Positions 33,892 to 42,746 of a stretch of DNA of 64,000 bases are shown in pieces (position 1 is the stretch's first letter; the number at the start of each line of letters is the position of its first letter). The notes beneath the pieces were generated by a model that saw only the letters and a program-made list of their open reading frames with translations, made no database searches and was not told the DNA's origin. This DNA is from Hyphomicrobiales bacterium (GTDB lineage: Bacteria; Pseudomonadota; Alphaproteobacteria; Rhizobiales; Rhizobiaceae). The stretch is taken from assembly GCA_900472675.1 (NCBI GenBank), contig UCJA01000010.1, forward strand, positions 372,001-436,000, in the 5' to 3' direction. Made by a program: the position numbers and the translations under genes.

Positions 33892-34800
33892 ATGGTAGCT
33901 GCGATGGCTGGAATTGGTGTTCACTCCTATGTCTGGAGCGCCGGATCGTCCAAGGACGAACTCGAAAAGGCGCTGGTCAACTCGCACGAGCTGGGGTTCG
34001 ACCTGATCGAATTTTCCTATCTCGATCCGGCCGCAGTGGATGTGCAATGGCTGGCCGGACGTCTGAAGGCGCTGAAGCTCGACGTCGCGATCAGCATGGG
34101 CCTGCCGCCGGCGGGCGATATTTCCAGCGATGATCCGGCCATCGTGAAAAACGGCGTCGAGATCCTCCACAAGGCGATTGCACTGACGCGCGATCTCGGC
34201 GGCACCAAGCTCGCCGGCATTCTGAGCTCCGCGCACGGCAAGCAGGAAACCGCGCTCACCCGCAAGGCCTGGGATACCAGCGTCTCCGCCTTCAAGAAGG
34301 CCGCGGAAACCGCGAAATTCGCCGGCGTCACGATGAACCTGGAGGTCGTCAACCGGTTCGAGAGCAACATGCTCAACACGGCGGCTCAGGGCCTGGCCTA
34401 TATCGCCGATGTGGGTGCTCCCAACGTTTTCCTGCATCTCGATACCTTCCACATGAACATCGAGGAAGCCGATGTCGGTCTTGCCATCCGGCATGCCGCC
34501 GACAAGATCGGTTATGTCCATATCGGCGAAAGCCATCGCGGCTATCTCGGCACCGGCAACATCGACTTCGCGGCCATTTTCGACGCCCTGGTGGCGATCG
34601 GCTGGCAGGATTACGTGACGTTCGAATCCTTCTCGTCCGCCATCGTCGATCGCGACCTGTCGCTAAAGACGGGCATCTGGCGCGACCTGTGGACCGACAA
34701 CGTGGCGCTCGCCCGCCATGCGCGCGCCTTCATCACGCTGGGTCTGGAAACTGCGCGGCTGAAGGCGGAGCTGACCCGCAAGGCACATCTCCCCGCGTAA
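33892..34800 (+). CDS. D-tagatose/D-allulose 3-epimerase-family enzyme
   Basis: A 302-residue TIM-barrel ketose 3-epimerase homologue. With the ATG at 33892 the metal ligands fall at Glu151 (NLEVVNRFE), Asp184 (LDTFHMNIEE), His210 (VHIGESHRG) and Glu245 (TFESF). Pseudomonas D-tagatose 3-epimerase has Glu152, Asp185, His211 and Glu246, so the site is shifted by one and fully conserved. ATG 33904 is an alternative start; neither has a good ribosome site. It is the last gene of the forward sugar operon. It should invert C3 of a free ketohexose or ketopentose, giving a substrate for a neighbouring kinase. Confidence 0.86.
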   Translation: MVAAMAGIGVHSYVWSAGSSKDELEKALVNSHELGFDLIEFSYLDPAAVDVQWLAGRLKALKLDVAISMGLPPAGDISSDDPAIVKNGVEILHKAIALTRDLGGTKLAGILSSAHGKQETALTRKAWDTSVSAFKKAAETAKFAGVTMNLEVVNRFESNMLNTAAQGLAYIADVGAPNVFLHLDTFHMNIEEADVGLAIRHAADKIGYVHIGESHRGYLGTGNIDFAAIFDALVAIGWQDYVTFESFSSAIVDRDLSLKTGIWRDLWTDNVALARHARAFITLGLETARLKAELTRKAHLPA

Positions 34801-34821
34801 CCGAAGCCGTCGTCAGGTGCG

Positions 34822-35571
34822 TTAGCCGATGGCGCGGCTGATCTGGAGGGCAGCTTCGCGCACCATCAGGATCAGGAGTTCACGCCGAGCAACGAAGCGC
34901 GGCGTGACCGTGCCGAGGTTGAGAGCGGCCACCACCGTCCCGCCGCGGTCCCAGACCGGCGCGGCAATGCCCGTCGAGCCGGTGATGAATTCCTGGTCGT
35001 TGACCGCATAGCCGTCGCGACGGATTTGGTCGAGCAGGCTGCGCAGCCGCGCAGGATCCGTGATGGTATAGGGCGTAAAGCTCAGAAGCTTCACGCGCGC
35101 CAGGTAGTTGTCCCGCACCTCGGGTGAAGCGTTGGCGAGCAGCAGGCGGCCGGTGGCGGTGCAATAGGCCGCGATCGCCGCATCCATGTTGACGTCGTAG
35201 CGGATCGCCTCCCGGCTCACATATTTGGCGAGGCGGCGGATATCACCGTGCGCGTTCATGGTGGCGAGCAGCACCGTTTCGCCGGACTGATCGCGCAGCT
35301 GCTTCATGGCGGGGCGGGCGGCCGCCACCAGCGGTTCCTCGTGCGCCTTGAACGGAAAGCCGTGCCGGCTGCCCTCCACAAGGCTGTAGCGGCCCGCCGG
35401 ATCCTGCGCCAGATAACCGCGAGCGATCAGGGTCTGGATCAGGCCGTGGGTGCTGGACTTGGGAATCGTCAAATCACGCACAATCTGCGACAACGAAACC
35501 GGCTCTCTCTGCAAGGAAAGATATTCCAGCAGATCGAGGATTCGCCCGGCACTTTTTACCTCGAAGTTCAT
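34822..35571 (-). CDS. IclR-family transcriptional regulator
   Basis: A 249-residue regulator. The winged helix is SAGRILDLLEYLSL, LSQIVRDLTIPKSSTHGLIQ, TLIARGYLAQDPAGRYSLV. The C-terminal effector domain carries AAIAAYCTATGRLLLA, GYAVNDQEFITGSTGIAAPV and the dimer/ligand segment VVAALNLGTVTPRF. It is divergent from the peptide-type importer operon and probably its regulator. A small inverted repeat overlaps its own start codon. Confidence 0.88.
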   Translation of the reverse strand: MNFEVKSAGRILDLLEYLSLQREPVSLSQIVRDLTIPKSSTHGLIQTLIARGYLAQDPAGRYSLVEGSRHGFPFKAHEEPLVAAARPAMKQLRDQSGETVLLATMNAHGDIRRLAKYVSREAIRYDVNMDAAIAAYCTATGRLLLANASPEVRDNYLARVKLLSFTPYTITDPARLRSLLDQIRRDGYAVNDQEFITGSTGIAAPVWDRGGTVVAALNLGTVTPRFVARRELLILMVREAALQISRAIG

Positions 35572-35581
35572 GTATGTGAAC
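35566..35581. promoter_or_regulatory. Candidate IclR operator
   Basis: GTTCA-TGTATG-TGAAC at 35566-35581 is an inverted repeat with 5-bp arms that overlaps the start codon of the iclR-type gene. It lies in the 100-bp region shared with the divergent deacetylase operon. Short arms make chance possible; CGAAACC also occurs twice nearby (from 35581 and about 35634). Confidence 0.35.
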
Positions 35582-35671
35582 GAAACCGTGGTTGCTGTCT
35601 ATTTCTTAAGCTTGTACCAAATTACGTGCATCGACGAAACCTTCGCCGGTTCGTGAGAACGGGAATTTCAT

Positions 35672-36592
35672 ATGTCTGCCACACGCGATCATGATCAGCA
35701 TCAACCTTGGCTTTGGTCGCAGGAAACGTGGGAGCAGAAACTCAACAAGGCGCGCGCCGGACGTTCGTTGAAACCGGCGAAGTGGAAGAACGGCGCCCAG
35801 ATGGCCGTGGCCGTTTCCTTCGATTCCGATCACGAAACCTTCGAGCTGCGCAATGGCGGCGAGTCTATCAGCCGTCTCAGCCAGGGGCAGTATGGCGCCC
35901 GCCGCGGCATGCCACGCATTCTAGCGCTGCTGGAAAAATACGATGTGCCGGCATCTTTCTTCATGCCAGCCGTCTCGGCCATGATCAACGCAGAAGAAGT
36001 GAAGACCGTTGTCTCTGCCGGCCACGAGCTTGGCATGCATTCCTGGATCCACGAATTCAACTCGCGCCTCGACCACGATACGGAGCGGGACCTTGCCCTG
36101 CGCGCCGCCGATATGCTGGAAAAACTGTCCGGACAGCGGCCGGTCGGCATGCGCACCGCCTCCTGGGACTTCAGCCCCTTCACGCTCGCGATCGCCCGGG
36201 AAATGGGCCTTCTGTACGACTCGTCGCTGATGGCGGACGACGATCCTTACGAGCTTCTGGAAGACGGCGAGCCGACCGGTATCGTCGAGATCCCGGTGGA
36301 ATGGATCCGGGACGACGCACCCTATGTGGCCATGGACCGCATGACGGGTGCACGCCCCTATGGCGGACCAGTCATGGTGGCCGACATCCTCAAGCGCGAA
36401 ATGGACGTGGCATGGGAAGAGGGCGGCCTGTTCCAGGTCACGCTGCATCCGCACCATGTCGGCCATCGCTCGCGCATCTTCATCCTGGAGGAGGTTCTCC
36501 GGCATGCGCGAGATAAAGGTGACGTCTGGTTTTGCACGCATGCGGATCTCGCGCGTTACTGCGCTGAGGAATGCGGGCTGACGAAGCCCTGA
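35672..36592 (+). CDS. Polysaccharide-deacetylase-family hydrolase (PuuE/HpPgdA-like)
   Basis: A 306-residue NodB-fold enzyme of the cytoplasmic branch, without a signal peptide. AVSFDSDHETFEL holds the catalytic/metal acids, HELGMHSWIHE holds the two metal histidines (H-x3-H), TASWDFSPF is motif 3 and LHPHHVGHRSR is the late histidine motif typical of the HpPgdA/PuuE group. Members include peptidoglycan deacetylases and cyclic-amide hydrolases such as allantoinase PuuE. In this operon of peptide-type importer and amidases, cleavage of an amide or N-acetyl group is likely. It is the first gene of the operon, divergent from the IclR gene. Confidence 0.82.
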   Translation: MSATRDHDQHQPWLWSQETWEQKLNKARAGRSLKPAKWKNGAQMAVAVSFDSDHETFELRNGGESISRLSQGQYGARRGMPRILALLEKYDVPASFFMPAVSAMINAEEVKTVVSAGHELGMHSWIHEFNSRLDHDTERDLALRAADMLEKLSGQRPVGMRTASWDFSPFTLAIAREMGLLYDSSLMADDDPYELLEDGEPTGIVEIPVEWIRDDAPYVAMDRMTGARPYGGPVMVADILKREMDVAWEEGGLFQVTLHPHHVGHRSRIFILEEVLRHARDKGDVWFCTHADLARYCAEECGLTKP

Positions 36593-36652
36593 CCGCGTTA
36601 CGCCGCTCCGGCGACGTCTGAATTTTGGGACAAGAGGAAGAGGGTGAACCAC

Positions 36653-38146
36653 ATGAAATTTGCACTGGCACTTATTGCAGCGTCGGCTATCAGCCTTGTC
36701 GCGTCAACGGCATCGGCACAGACCAAGGAGACGCTGACGATCGACCTGCCCAATGATGCGGCGACGCTCGATCCGCATCTGCAGTGGAACACGGACAGCT
36801 ATTCGATCTACCGCAACATCTTCGACAACCTCATCACCCGCGATGCCTCGGGCACGATCGTTCCGCAGATCGCCACCAGCTGGAAATACCTCGACGACAC
36901 GACGATCGAGTTCAAGATCCGTGACGACGTGACCTTCCAGGACGGTTCCAAGCTGACAGCGGAAGACGTCGCCTTCTCGATCAAGCGCATTGTCGATCCG
37001 GCGCTGAAGAGCCCGCAGCTTTCCCAGTTCGACCAGATCAAGTCTGCCGAGGTGACCGATCCGGTGACCGTGAAGATCACCACCAAGTCCGCCTATCCGG
37101 CGCTTCTGGCCCAGCTCGTCAAATTGTCGATCGTGCCGAAGGCTTACGTCGAAAAGGTCGGCAATCAGGAATTCAACCAGAAGCCGATGGGCAGCGGGCC
37201 CTACAAGCTCACCGAATGGAAGAAGGGCATCGAGACCGACCTCGAAGCCTATGGCAGCTACTGGCGCGGCAAGCCGCCCTTCCAGAAGGTCGTTTTCCGC
37301 GCCGTGCCCGACGTGTCCACCCGCATCGCGGACCTGAAGACCGGCAAGGCCGACCTCATCCGCGACGTACCGCCCGATCAGGCGTCGAGCATCAAGGATG
37401 GCAGCAGCACGCAACTGTTCTCAGGCCCGACGGAACGTGTGGGCTATCTCTACATCAATGCCGAGTCCGGTCCGACCAAGGACGTCCGCGTTCGCCAGGC
37501 GATCGCCTACGCGATCGACAAGCAGGGTCTGGTCGATGCGCTGCTGGAAGGCTACGGCGCGGCGGTGAACGTCGTCGGGGCGGAGCCGGTCTTCGGCTAC
37601 ACGGACAAGGTTGCCGGCTACGACTACGATCCGGAAAAGGCAAAGGCGCTGATCAAGGAAGCCGGTGCCGAGGGTGCGACGCTCGAGTTCCTGACGTCGC
37701 CCGCCTATAGCCGCGCTCTGGTGGAAGCCATGCAGCAGATGCTGAACGATGTCGGCTTCAAGGTCGATATCGCCTCCAGCGACCAGGCGACCTTCCTGAA
37801 GCGCCGTCAGGGCGATGCCGCCAATGCCGGAAGCCTCGCCTTCGGTGCCTGGTCTTGCGCCTGCCAGGATGCGGACGGGATCATCTTCCCGCTGTTCCGT
37901 AGTGGCAGCATCTGGGCCAAGTACAAGAACGACAAGTACGATGCCCTGGTCGACGAAGCGCGCTCGATTCTCGACGAAACCAAGCGCAAGGAACTTTACG
38001 CGCAGGCCTACGAGATCCTGCGCCAGGATGTCCCCGGCCTTGGCCTCTACCAGGTCTATGCGCTCTACGGTGCCGCAAAGAAGCTGAAGTGGGAACCGAC
38101 TGCCAACGAAGCCCTGTTCGTCATGGACATGAGCTGGCAGCAGTAA
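36653..38146 (+). CDS. Oligopeptide/dipeptide-type (family 5) binding protein
   Basis: A 497-residue periplasmic SBP_bac_5 protein. ATG 36653, after GAGGAAGAGGG, begins the signal peptide MKFALALIAASAISLVASTA (cleavage near ASA-QTK). TLDPHLQWNTDSYSIYRNIF is the hallmark N-terminal segment, and KPMGSGPYKLTEW and DVRVRQAIAYAIDKQGLV are family blocks. Such proteins bind peptides, but also opines, glycosides and other amide-bearing compounds. It supplies the permeases encoded directly downstream. Confidence 0.9.
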   Translation: MKFALALIAASAISLVASTASAQTKETLTIDLPNDAATLDPHLQWNTDSYSIYRNIFDNLITRDASGTIVPQIATSWKYLDDTTIEFKIRDDVTFQDGSKLTAEDVAFSIKRIVDPALKSPQLSQFDQIKSAEVTDPVTVKITTKSAYPALLAQLVKLSIVPKAYVEKVGNQEFNQKPMGSGPYKLTEWKKGIETDLEAYGSYWRGKPPFQKVVFRAVPDVSTRIADLKTGKADLIRDVPPDQASSIKDGSSTQLFSGPTERVGYLYINAESGPTKDVRVRQAIAYAIDKQGLVDALLEGYGAAVNVVGAEPVFGYTDKVAGYDYDPEKAKALIKEAGAEGATLEFLTSPAYSRALVEAMQQMLNDVGFKVDIASSDQATFLKRRQGDAANAGSLAFGAWSCACQDADGIIFPLFRSGSIWAKYKNDKYDALVDEARSILDETKRKELYAQAYEILRQDVPGLGLYQVYALYGAAKKLKWEPTANEALFVMDMSWQQ

Positions 38147-38171
38147 AGCCTGCCGGGCGAGGAGGACGGAT

Positions 38172-39092
38172 ATGGCCCAATACGTCGCACAGCGATTGCT
38201 CCAGGCAATCATCGCGATCTTCGGCGTGTTGACCATCGTCTTCGTCGTCATGCATCTCTCGGGGGATCCGACCCTGCTTCTGGTCCCCCAGGATGCGTCC
38301 GCCGAAATGATTGCCCAGCTGCGCAGCCAGTTGGGCTTCGACCGGCCGATCGGGGTCCAGTACCTCGATTATCTCGGCGGCCTCGCGCATCTGGATTTCG
38401 GCGATTCCATCGTCCAGCGGGTGCCGGCGCTCGATATCGTCCTTTCGCGTCTGCCCTATACGATCCAGCTGGCAGCCGGCGCGCTCGTCGTGGCCATCGG
38501 GTTCGGCATTCCGGCCGGCGTGCTAATGGCCACCAACCGCGGCGGGATCATTGCGCGCATTCTCTCCGCCGTCGTCGTGACCGGCCAGAGCGTGCCGACC
38601 TTCCTGTCGGGCATCCTTTTGATCTTCGTGTTCGGCGTCACCCTGCGCTGGCTTCCGACATCCGGCTCGGGCGATTTCGCGTCCATGATCATGCCATCGA
38701 TCGCGCTTGGTGCGCTGTCTATGTCGACCTTTGCCCGCATGACCCGCATCTCCATCATCGACGAACTTGGCAAGGATTACGTCCGGGCCGGACGGGCGCG
38801 GGGATTGTCGCTCTCGCAGGTCGTCGCTCGCCATGTGCTGCGCAATGCTTCGATCCCGGTGATCACCATCGCGGCGCTCGAGATCGGCAACCTGCTTGCC
38901 GGCGCAGTCATCATCGAGACGGTGTTTGCCTGGCCGGGCATCGGCCAGCTCGCCATCCAGTCCATCCAGTCGCGAGATTTCCTTGTCGTCCAGGTCATCG
39001 TCCTTCTGATTTCATTCGTCTATGTGCTGACAAGCGTGCTTGCGGATCTGGTCTACGTGATCGTGGATCCGCGCATCCGGCTGGTCCGTTGA
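38172..39092 (+). CDS. Oligopeptide-type ABC permease (DppB/GsiC-like)
   Basis: A 306-residue permease with six predicted helices. It starts with the conserved amphipathic YVAQRLLQAIIAIFGV. The EAA loop is LGKDYVRAGRARGLSLSQVV (about residues 198-217), and NLLAGAVIIETVFAWPGIG is the C-terminal signature. It is followed 10 bp later by the second permease. Confidence 0.9.
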   Translation: MAQYVAQRLLQAIIAIFGVLTIVFVVMHLSGDPTLLLVPQDASAEMIAQLRSQLGFDRPIGVQYLDYLGGLAHLDFGDSIVQRVPALDIVLSRLPYTIQLAAGALVVAIGFGIPAGVLMATNRGGIIARILSAVVVTGQSVPTFLSGILLIFVFGVTLRWLPTSGSGDFASMIMPSIALGALSMSTFARMTRISIIDELGKDYVRAGRARGLSLSQVVARHVLRNASIPVITIAALEIGNLLAGAVIIETVFAWPGIGQLAIQSIQSRDFLVVQVIVLLISFVYVLTSVLADLVYVIVDPRIRLVR

Positions 39093-39102
39093 GGAGGTGC
39101 CG

Positions 39103-39966
39103 GTGAACATTCGCATGCAAGCTTTCCGCCGCAAAACGGCCCGCCTGCCGGTGTCGGTGATGATCTTCTCCGCAATCCTCGCGCTGATCGTCATCCTGGC
39201 GATCCTGGCGCCCTATATCGCGCCCTTCGACCCCAACAAGCAGGCACTGCTTGCACGGCTGAAGCCGCCGGGCTTTGCCTATCGGGGCGAAACCTTCTGG
39301 CTCGGCACCGACGATCTCGGCCGTGACTTGCTGACCCGCACGCTCTACGGCGCAGGCGTCTCGCTCGGCGTGGCGGTGCTGTCGGTGGTCGTTTCCAGCC
39401 TCGTCGGCGTATCGCTCGGCATGCTCGCCGGCTGGTTCCGCGGCTGGACCGAAACCATTATCATGCGTCTCGTCGATATCGTCATGTCGATCCCGGCCAT
39501 CCTGCTGGCGGTGCTGACCGTTGCCGTGCTTGGCCCCGGCTTCCTGAAGCTCGTGCTGGTGCTCGGCCTTACCCGCTGGCCGCGCTATACCCGCGTCGCC
39601 TACGCGCAGACCCTGCAGGTTGCCAACCTGCCGTTCATCAAGGCCTCGGAACTCTCCGGCGCCGGCGCCGCGCGCATCCTCTTCCACCATATCCTGCCCA
39701 ACATCGCCGGGCCTATCCTGGTCGTCGCGACCGCGGAATTCGGCCTGATGATCCTGATGGAATCAGGCCTGTCCTTCCTCGGCCTCGGCATCCAGCCCCC
39801 CTCGGCAAGCTGGGGCTCGATCATGAGCATCGGTCGCCAGTACATCGAGCGGGCCTGGTGGATCGTGCTGGTGCCCGGCGCCTGCCTCTTCCTACTCGTC
39901 TTTTCCGTCAATGTGCTCGGAGACTGGCTGCGCGATCAGCTTGATCCGCGCTCCCGTTCCCGCTGA
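39103..39966 (+). CDS. Oligopeptide-type ABC permease (DppC-like)
   Basis: A 287-residue partner permease. I use GTG 39103, because GAGGAGG (39091-39097) lies 5 nt upstream; GTG 39097 would be inside that site. The EAA loop is FIKASELSGAGAARILFHHI, followed by LPNIAGPILV. FWLGTDDLGRDLLTRTLYG is the family signature in the first periplasmic loop. With DppB-like 38172 it forms the import channel. Confidence 0.9.
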   Translation: MNIRMQAFRRKTARLPVSVMIFSAILALIVILAILAPYIAPFDPNKQALLARLKPPGFAYRGETFWLGTDDLGRDLLTRTLYGAGVSLGVAVLSVVVSSLVGVSLGMLAGWFRGWTETIIMRLVDIVMSIPAILLAVLTVAVLGPGFLKLVLVLGLTRWPRYTRVAYAQTLQVANLPFIKASELSGAGAARILFHHILPNIAGPILVVATAEFGLMILMESGLSFLGLGIQPPSASWGSIMSIGRQYIERAWWIVLVPGACLFLLVFSVNVLGDWLRDQLDPRSRSR

Positions 39967-39973
39967 GGTGCCA

Positions 39974-40762
39974 ATGCAATTCCAAGATAAGACCATGGTC
40001 ATCACCGGTGCGGCGGGCATTTTCGGCAGCTGGACCGCCGCCTATTTCGCCAAGCAGGGTGCCAAGCTCTGCCTCAGCGATATCCGCATGGATGCGCTTG
40101 AAAAGGTGGCCGCCGATCTGGTCCTCGACCCGAAGACGACGCTCTTGCATGCCACCGAGCTCACCAGCGACGCGTCGATGCTGGAACTCGTCGATCTCGT
40201 GCGCCGTGAATGGAAGGCACCCGACATCCTGGTCAACAATGCCGGCATCTACACCCGCTTCGGCCTGCTGGAGATGGAGATCGCCGACTGGGACCGCGTC
40301 TTCGGGGTCAACCTGCGCGCCCCCTTCGTGCTGACGCGCGAAGTGGCCAAGCTGATGATCGCCGAAGGCAGGCAAGGTTCGATCATCAATATTTCCTCAG
40401 GCGCAGCCCGCAAGATGAACCAGAACTCGGTGCCCTACTGCACCTCGAAGACCGCCATCGAGCGCCTGTCCAAGGGCTTCGCCATGGAGCTTGCCCATCA
40501 CGGCATCCGCGTCAACGTGGTCGAGCCGGGCTTTGCGCCGGGCAGCGAGGTCTCCGCGCTCACCGACGAATACGTGACCAACATGCTGAAGAACATCCCG
40601 CTCGGCCGGTCCAGCGGCCCGGAGGATGCGCCGGGTGCCATCGCCTACCTCTGTTCGGACCAGGCGGCCTTCATCACCGGTGCGGTGATAAGCGTCGACG
40701 GCGGCAATTCGATCGGCAACTACAAGCGTCCCGAGCCCGAAGCATCGACGGGCGCAAGCTGA
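39974..40762 (+). CDS. Short-chain dehydrogenase/reductase
   Basis: A 262-residue classical SDR started at ATG 39974. TGAAGIFG (11-18) binds the nicotinamide cofactor. Asp36 after the second strand (CLSDIR) favours NAD over NADP. VNNAG (87-91) is conserved, and the catalytic residues are Ser141/142, Tyr155 and Lys159 (YCTSK). It sits between the permease and ATPase genes of one operon, which implies a catabolic oxidation of the imported compound or of a product released from it. Confidence 0.88.
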   Translation: MQFQDKTMVITGAAGIFGSWTAAYFAKQGAKLCLSDIRMDALEKVAADLVLDPKTTLLHATELTSDASMLELVDLVRREWKAPDILVNNAGIYTRFGLLEMEIADWDRVFGVNLRAPFVLTREVAKLMIAEGRQGSIINISSGAARKMNQNSVPYCTSKTAIERLSKGFAMELAHHGIRVNVVEPGFAPGSEVSALTDEYVTNMLKNIPLGRSSGPEDAPGAIAYLCSDQAAFITGAVISVDGGNSIGNYKRPEPEASTGAS

Positions 40763-40773
40763 GGAGCCATAGG

Positions 40774-41769
40774 ATGAGCGCGGATCCGATCCCCTTGCTG
40801 TCGGTGGAAAACCTGACGATCGAGATCGGCGGCGCAAGCGTCGTCGACGATGTCTCCTTCCATGTCGCCCCAGGCCGGGTCATGGCGCTGGTGGGCGAAT
40901 CCGGCTGCGGCAAGTCGCTGACCTCCTACGCCATCCTCGGCCTGTTGCCGGATGCGGCGAAGCGGACCGGCGGCCGGATCCGGCTGCATGACCTCGACCT
41001 GTCCGCGCTGTCGGAGCGCGAGTTTCGCAAGGCGCGCGGCAAGGATATCTCGATCATTTTCCAGGAGCCGAGCGCCTCCCTCGATCCTCTGACGACGGTC
41101 GGTTCGCAGATCGCCGACGCCTATCGTACCCATAACAAGGTCTCGCGCGCGGAGGCCTATGACAAGGCCCGGCAGATGCTGGCGGACGTCGGCATCCCGG
41201 ATCCGGATCGCCGGCTGCACCAGTATCCGTTCGAACTGTCGGGAGGCATGTGCCAGCGCATCATGATCTCGATCGCGCTGATCTGCAGCCCGCGCGTGCT
41301 GGTGGCCGACGAGCCGACCACCGCGCTCGACGTGACGATCCAGGCGCAGATCCTCGATCTGATGAAGAAGCTCGTGTCCGAGCGCGGCACCGCGATCGTG
41401 CTCATCACCCATGATATGGGCGTGGTCGCCGATATCGCCGACGATGTGGCGGTCATGTATGCGGGCCGCGTGGCGGAGATTGCCGGCGTTCATTCGCTGT
41501 TCGCCAAGCCGTGCCATCCCTATACAGCGCTGCTGCTCGCCAGTGTCCCGACACTGGACGACGCACCGAAGTCCGATCTGGCCACCATCGAGGGCCGCGT
41601 TCCGACGCCGGACGAGTTCGGAGAAGGCTGCCGTTTTGCCAGCCGCTGTCCTCTGGTCACCGACAAATGCCGGATCGAGCAGCCACCGCTGTTTGATTGC
41701 GGCGACGGCCATCGGTCCGCCTGCTGGCACATCGACCGGATGCCCGAACTCATGGAGGCAGCCGCATGA
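40774..41769 (+). CDS. Oligopeptide-type ABC ATPase (DppD/OppD-like)
   Basis: A 331-residue ATPase. Walker A is GESGCGKSL, with Leu where Thr is usual, the signature is [15 protein letters not shown] and Walker B is [12 protein letters not shown]. The C-terminal oligopeptide domain has the cysteine pattern [15 protein letters not shown]. The gene overlaps that of the second ATPase by 4 nt. It pairs with OppF-like 41766-42746. Confidence 0.9.
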   Translation: MSADPIPLLSVENLTIEIGGASVVDDVSFHVAPGRVMALVGESGCGKSLTSYAILGLLPDAAKRTGGRIRLHDLDLSALSEREFRKARGKDISIIFQEPSASLDPLTTVGSQIADAYRTHNKVSRAEAYDKARQMLADVGIPDPDRRLHQYPFELSGGMCQRIMISIALICSPRVLVADEPTTALDVTIQAQILDLMKKLVSERGTAIVLITHDMGVVADIADDVAVMYAGRVAEIAGVHSLFAKPCHPYTALLLASVPTLDDAPKSDLATIEGRVPTPDEFGEGCRFASRCPLVTDKCRIEQPPLFDCGDGHRSACWHIDRMPELMEAAA

Positions 41770-42746
41770 GCGATCCCAACGGCCCCGTTCTGGAACTGAA
41801 AGACGTCGCGGTGCATTTCGGCGGGCGCGGCGGCCTCTTTGCCTCGCCCGGTCCCGTCGTGAAGGCCGTCAACGGCGTCGATCTGACGATCGGCCGCGGC
41901 GAGACCGTGGCGCTGGTCGGCGAATCCGGTTGCGGAAAATCGACGCTTTCCAACACCATCGTCGGTCTGCAGGCGCCGGTCTCCGGCAGTATCCGGGTCG
42001 CGGGCGAAGAGGTTGTCGGGGCCGACCGGCGCAAGCTCAACGACATTCGCCGCCATGTGCAGATGATCTTCCAGGATCCGGCACTCTCGCTCGATCCGCG
42101 CTCGACCATCGGGGCGACGGTCGGTGAACCCCTCAAGGTGCGAGGCGTCGCAAAGGGCGAGGCTCTGAAGCAAAGGGTCGGGGAACTGCTGACCCAGGTC
42201 GGTCTGCGCGCCGAGCATGCTGATCGCTATCCGCACCAGTTCTCGGGCGGCCAGCGGCAGCGCGTGGTGATCGCCCGGGCGCTGGCGCTCGAGCCGGGTC
42301 TCGTCATCTGCGACGAACCGGTCTCGGCGCTCGACGTCTCGGTGCGGGCGCAGATCCTCAACCTGCTTGTCGCCCTGCAGAAGCGCACCGGCGTCTCCTA
42401 TCTGTTCGTGTCCCATGACCTGAGCGTCGTGCGGCACATCTGCGACCGCGTCGTGGTGATGTATCTCGGACGCTTCGTCGAAATGGCTGACCGCGCCACC
42501 TTCTTCGCCAATCCCAAGCACCCCTATACGCGGGCGCTGATGTCGGCCGTGCCGCAGGCGGATCCGGTCGTGCAGCGCGGCAAGGAGCGCTACGTGCTCT
42601 CGGGCGAATTGCCGAGCCCCGCCAACATTCCCTCCGGCTGCGCCTTCCACACCCGCTGCCCGCTGGCGACCGAGATCTGTTCGCAGGTGCGGCCCGAGCT
42701 GACACCACGCCCGGACGGTGCCCTCGTCGCCTGCCACCATGCCTGA
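41766..42746 (+). CDS. Oligopeptide-type ABC ATPase (DppF/OppF-like)
   Basis: A 326-residue ATPase with Walker [10 protein letters not shown], signature FSGGQRQRVVIARAL and Walker B VICDEPVSALDVS. The C-terminal domain ends with the cysteine cluster GCAFHTRCPLATEIC. The start overlaps the previous stop (ATGA). The acylase gene begins within its last codons, so the transport and hydrolysis genes are translated together. Confidence 0.9.
   Translation: MSDPNGPVLELKDVAVHFGGRGGLFASPGPVVKAVNGVDLTIGRGETVALVGESGCGKSTLSNTIVGLQAPVSGSIRVAGEEVVGADRRKLNDIRRHVQMIFQDPALSLDPRSTIGATVGEPLKVRGVAKGEALKQRVGELLTQVGLRAEHADRYPHQFSGGQRQRVVIARALALEPGLVICDEPVSALDVSVRAQILNLLVALQKRTGVSYLFVSHDLSVVRHICDRVVVMYLGRFVEMADRATFFANPKHPYTRALMSAVPQADPVVQRGKERYVLSGELPSPANIPSGCAFHTRCPLATEICSQVRPELTPRPDGALVACHHA

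Noticed and set aside
28838-34800. Assignment of the forward sugar operon as the rhizobial L-rhamnose locus
   Set aside because: The DeoR-kinase-importer similarity is real, but the mutarotase and rhamnose isomerase are absent, the gene order differs and a 3-epimerase is present.
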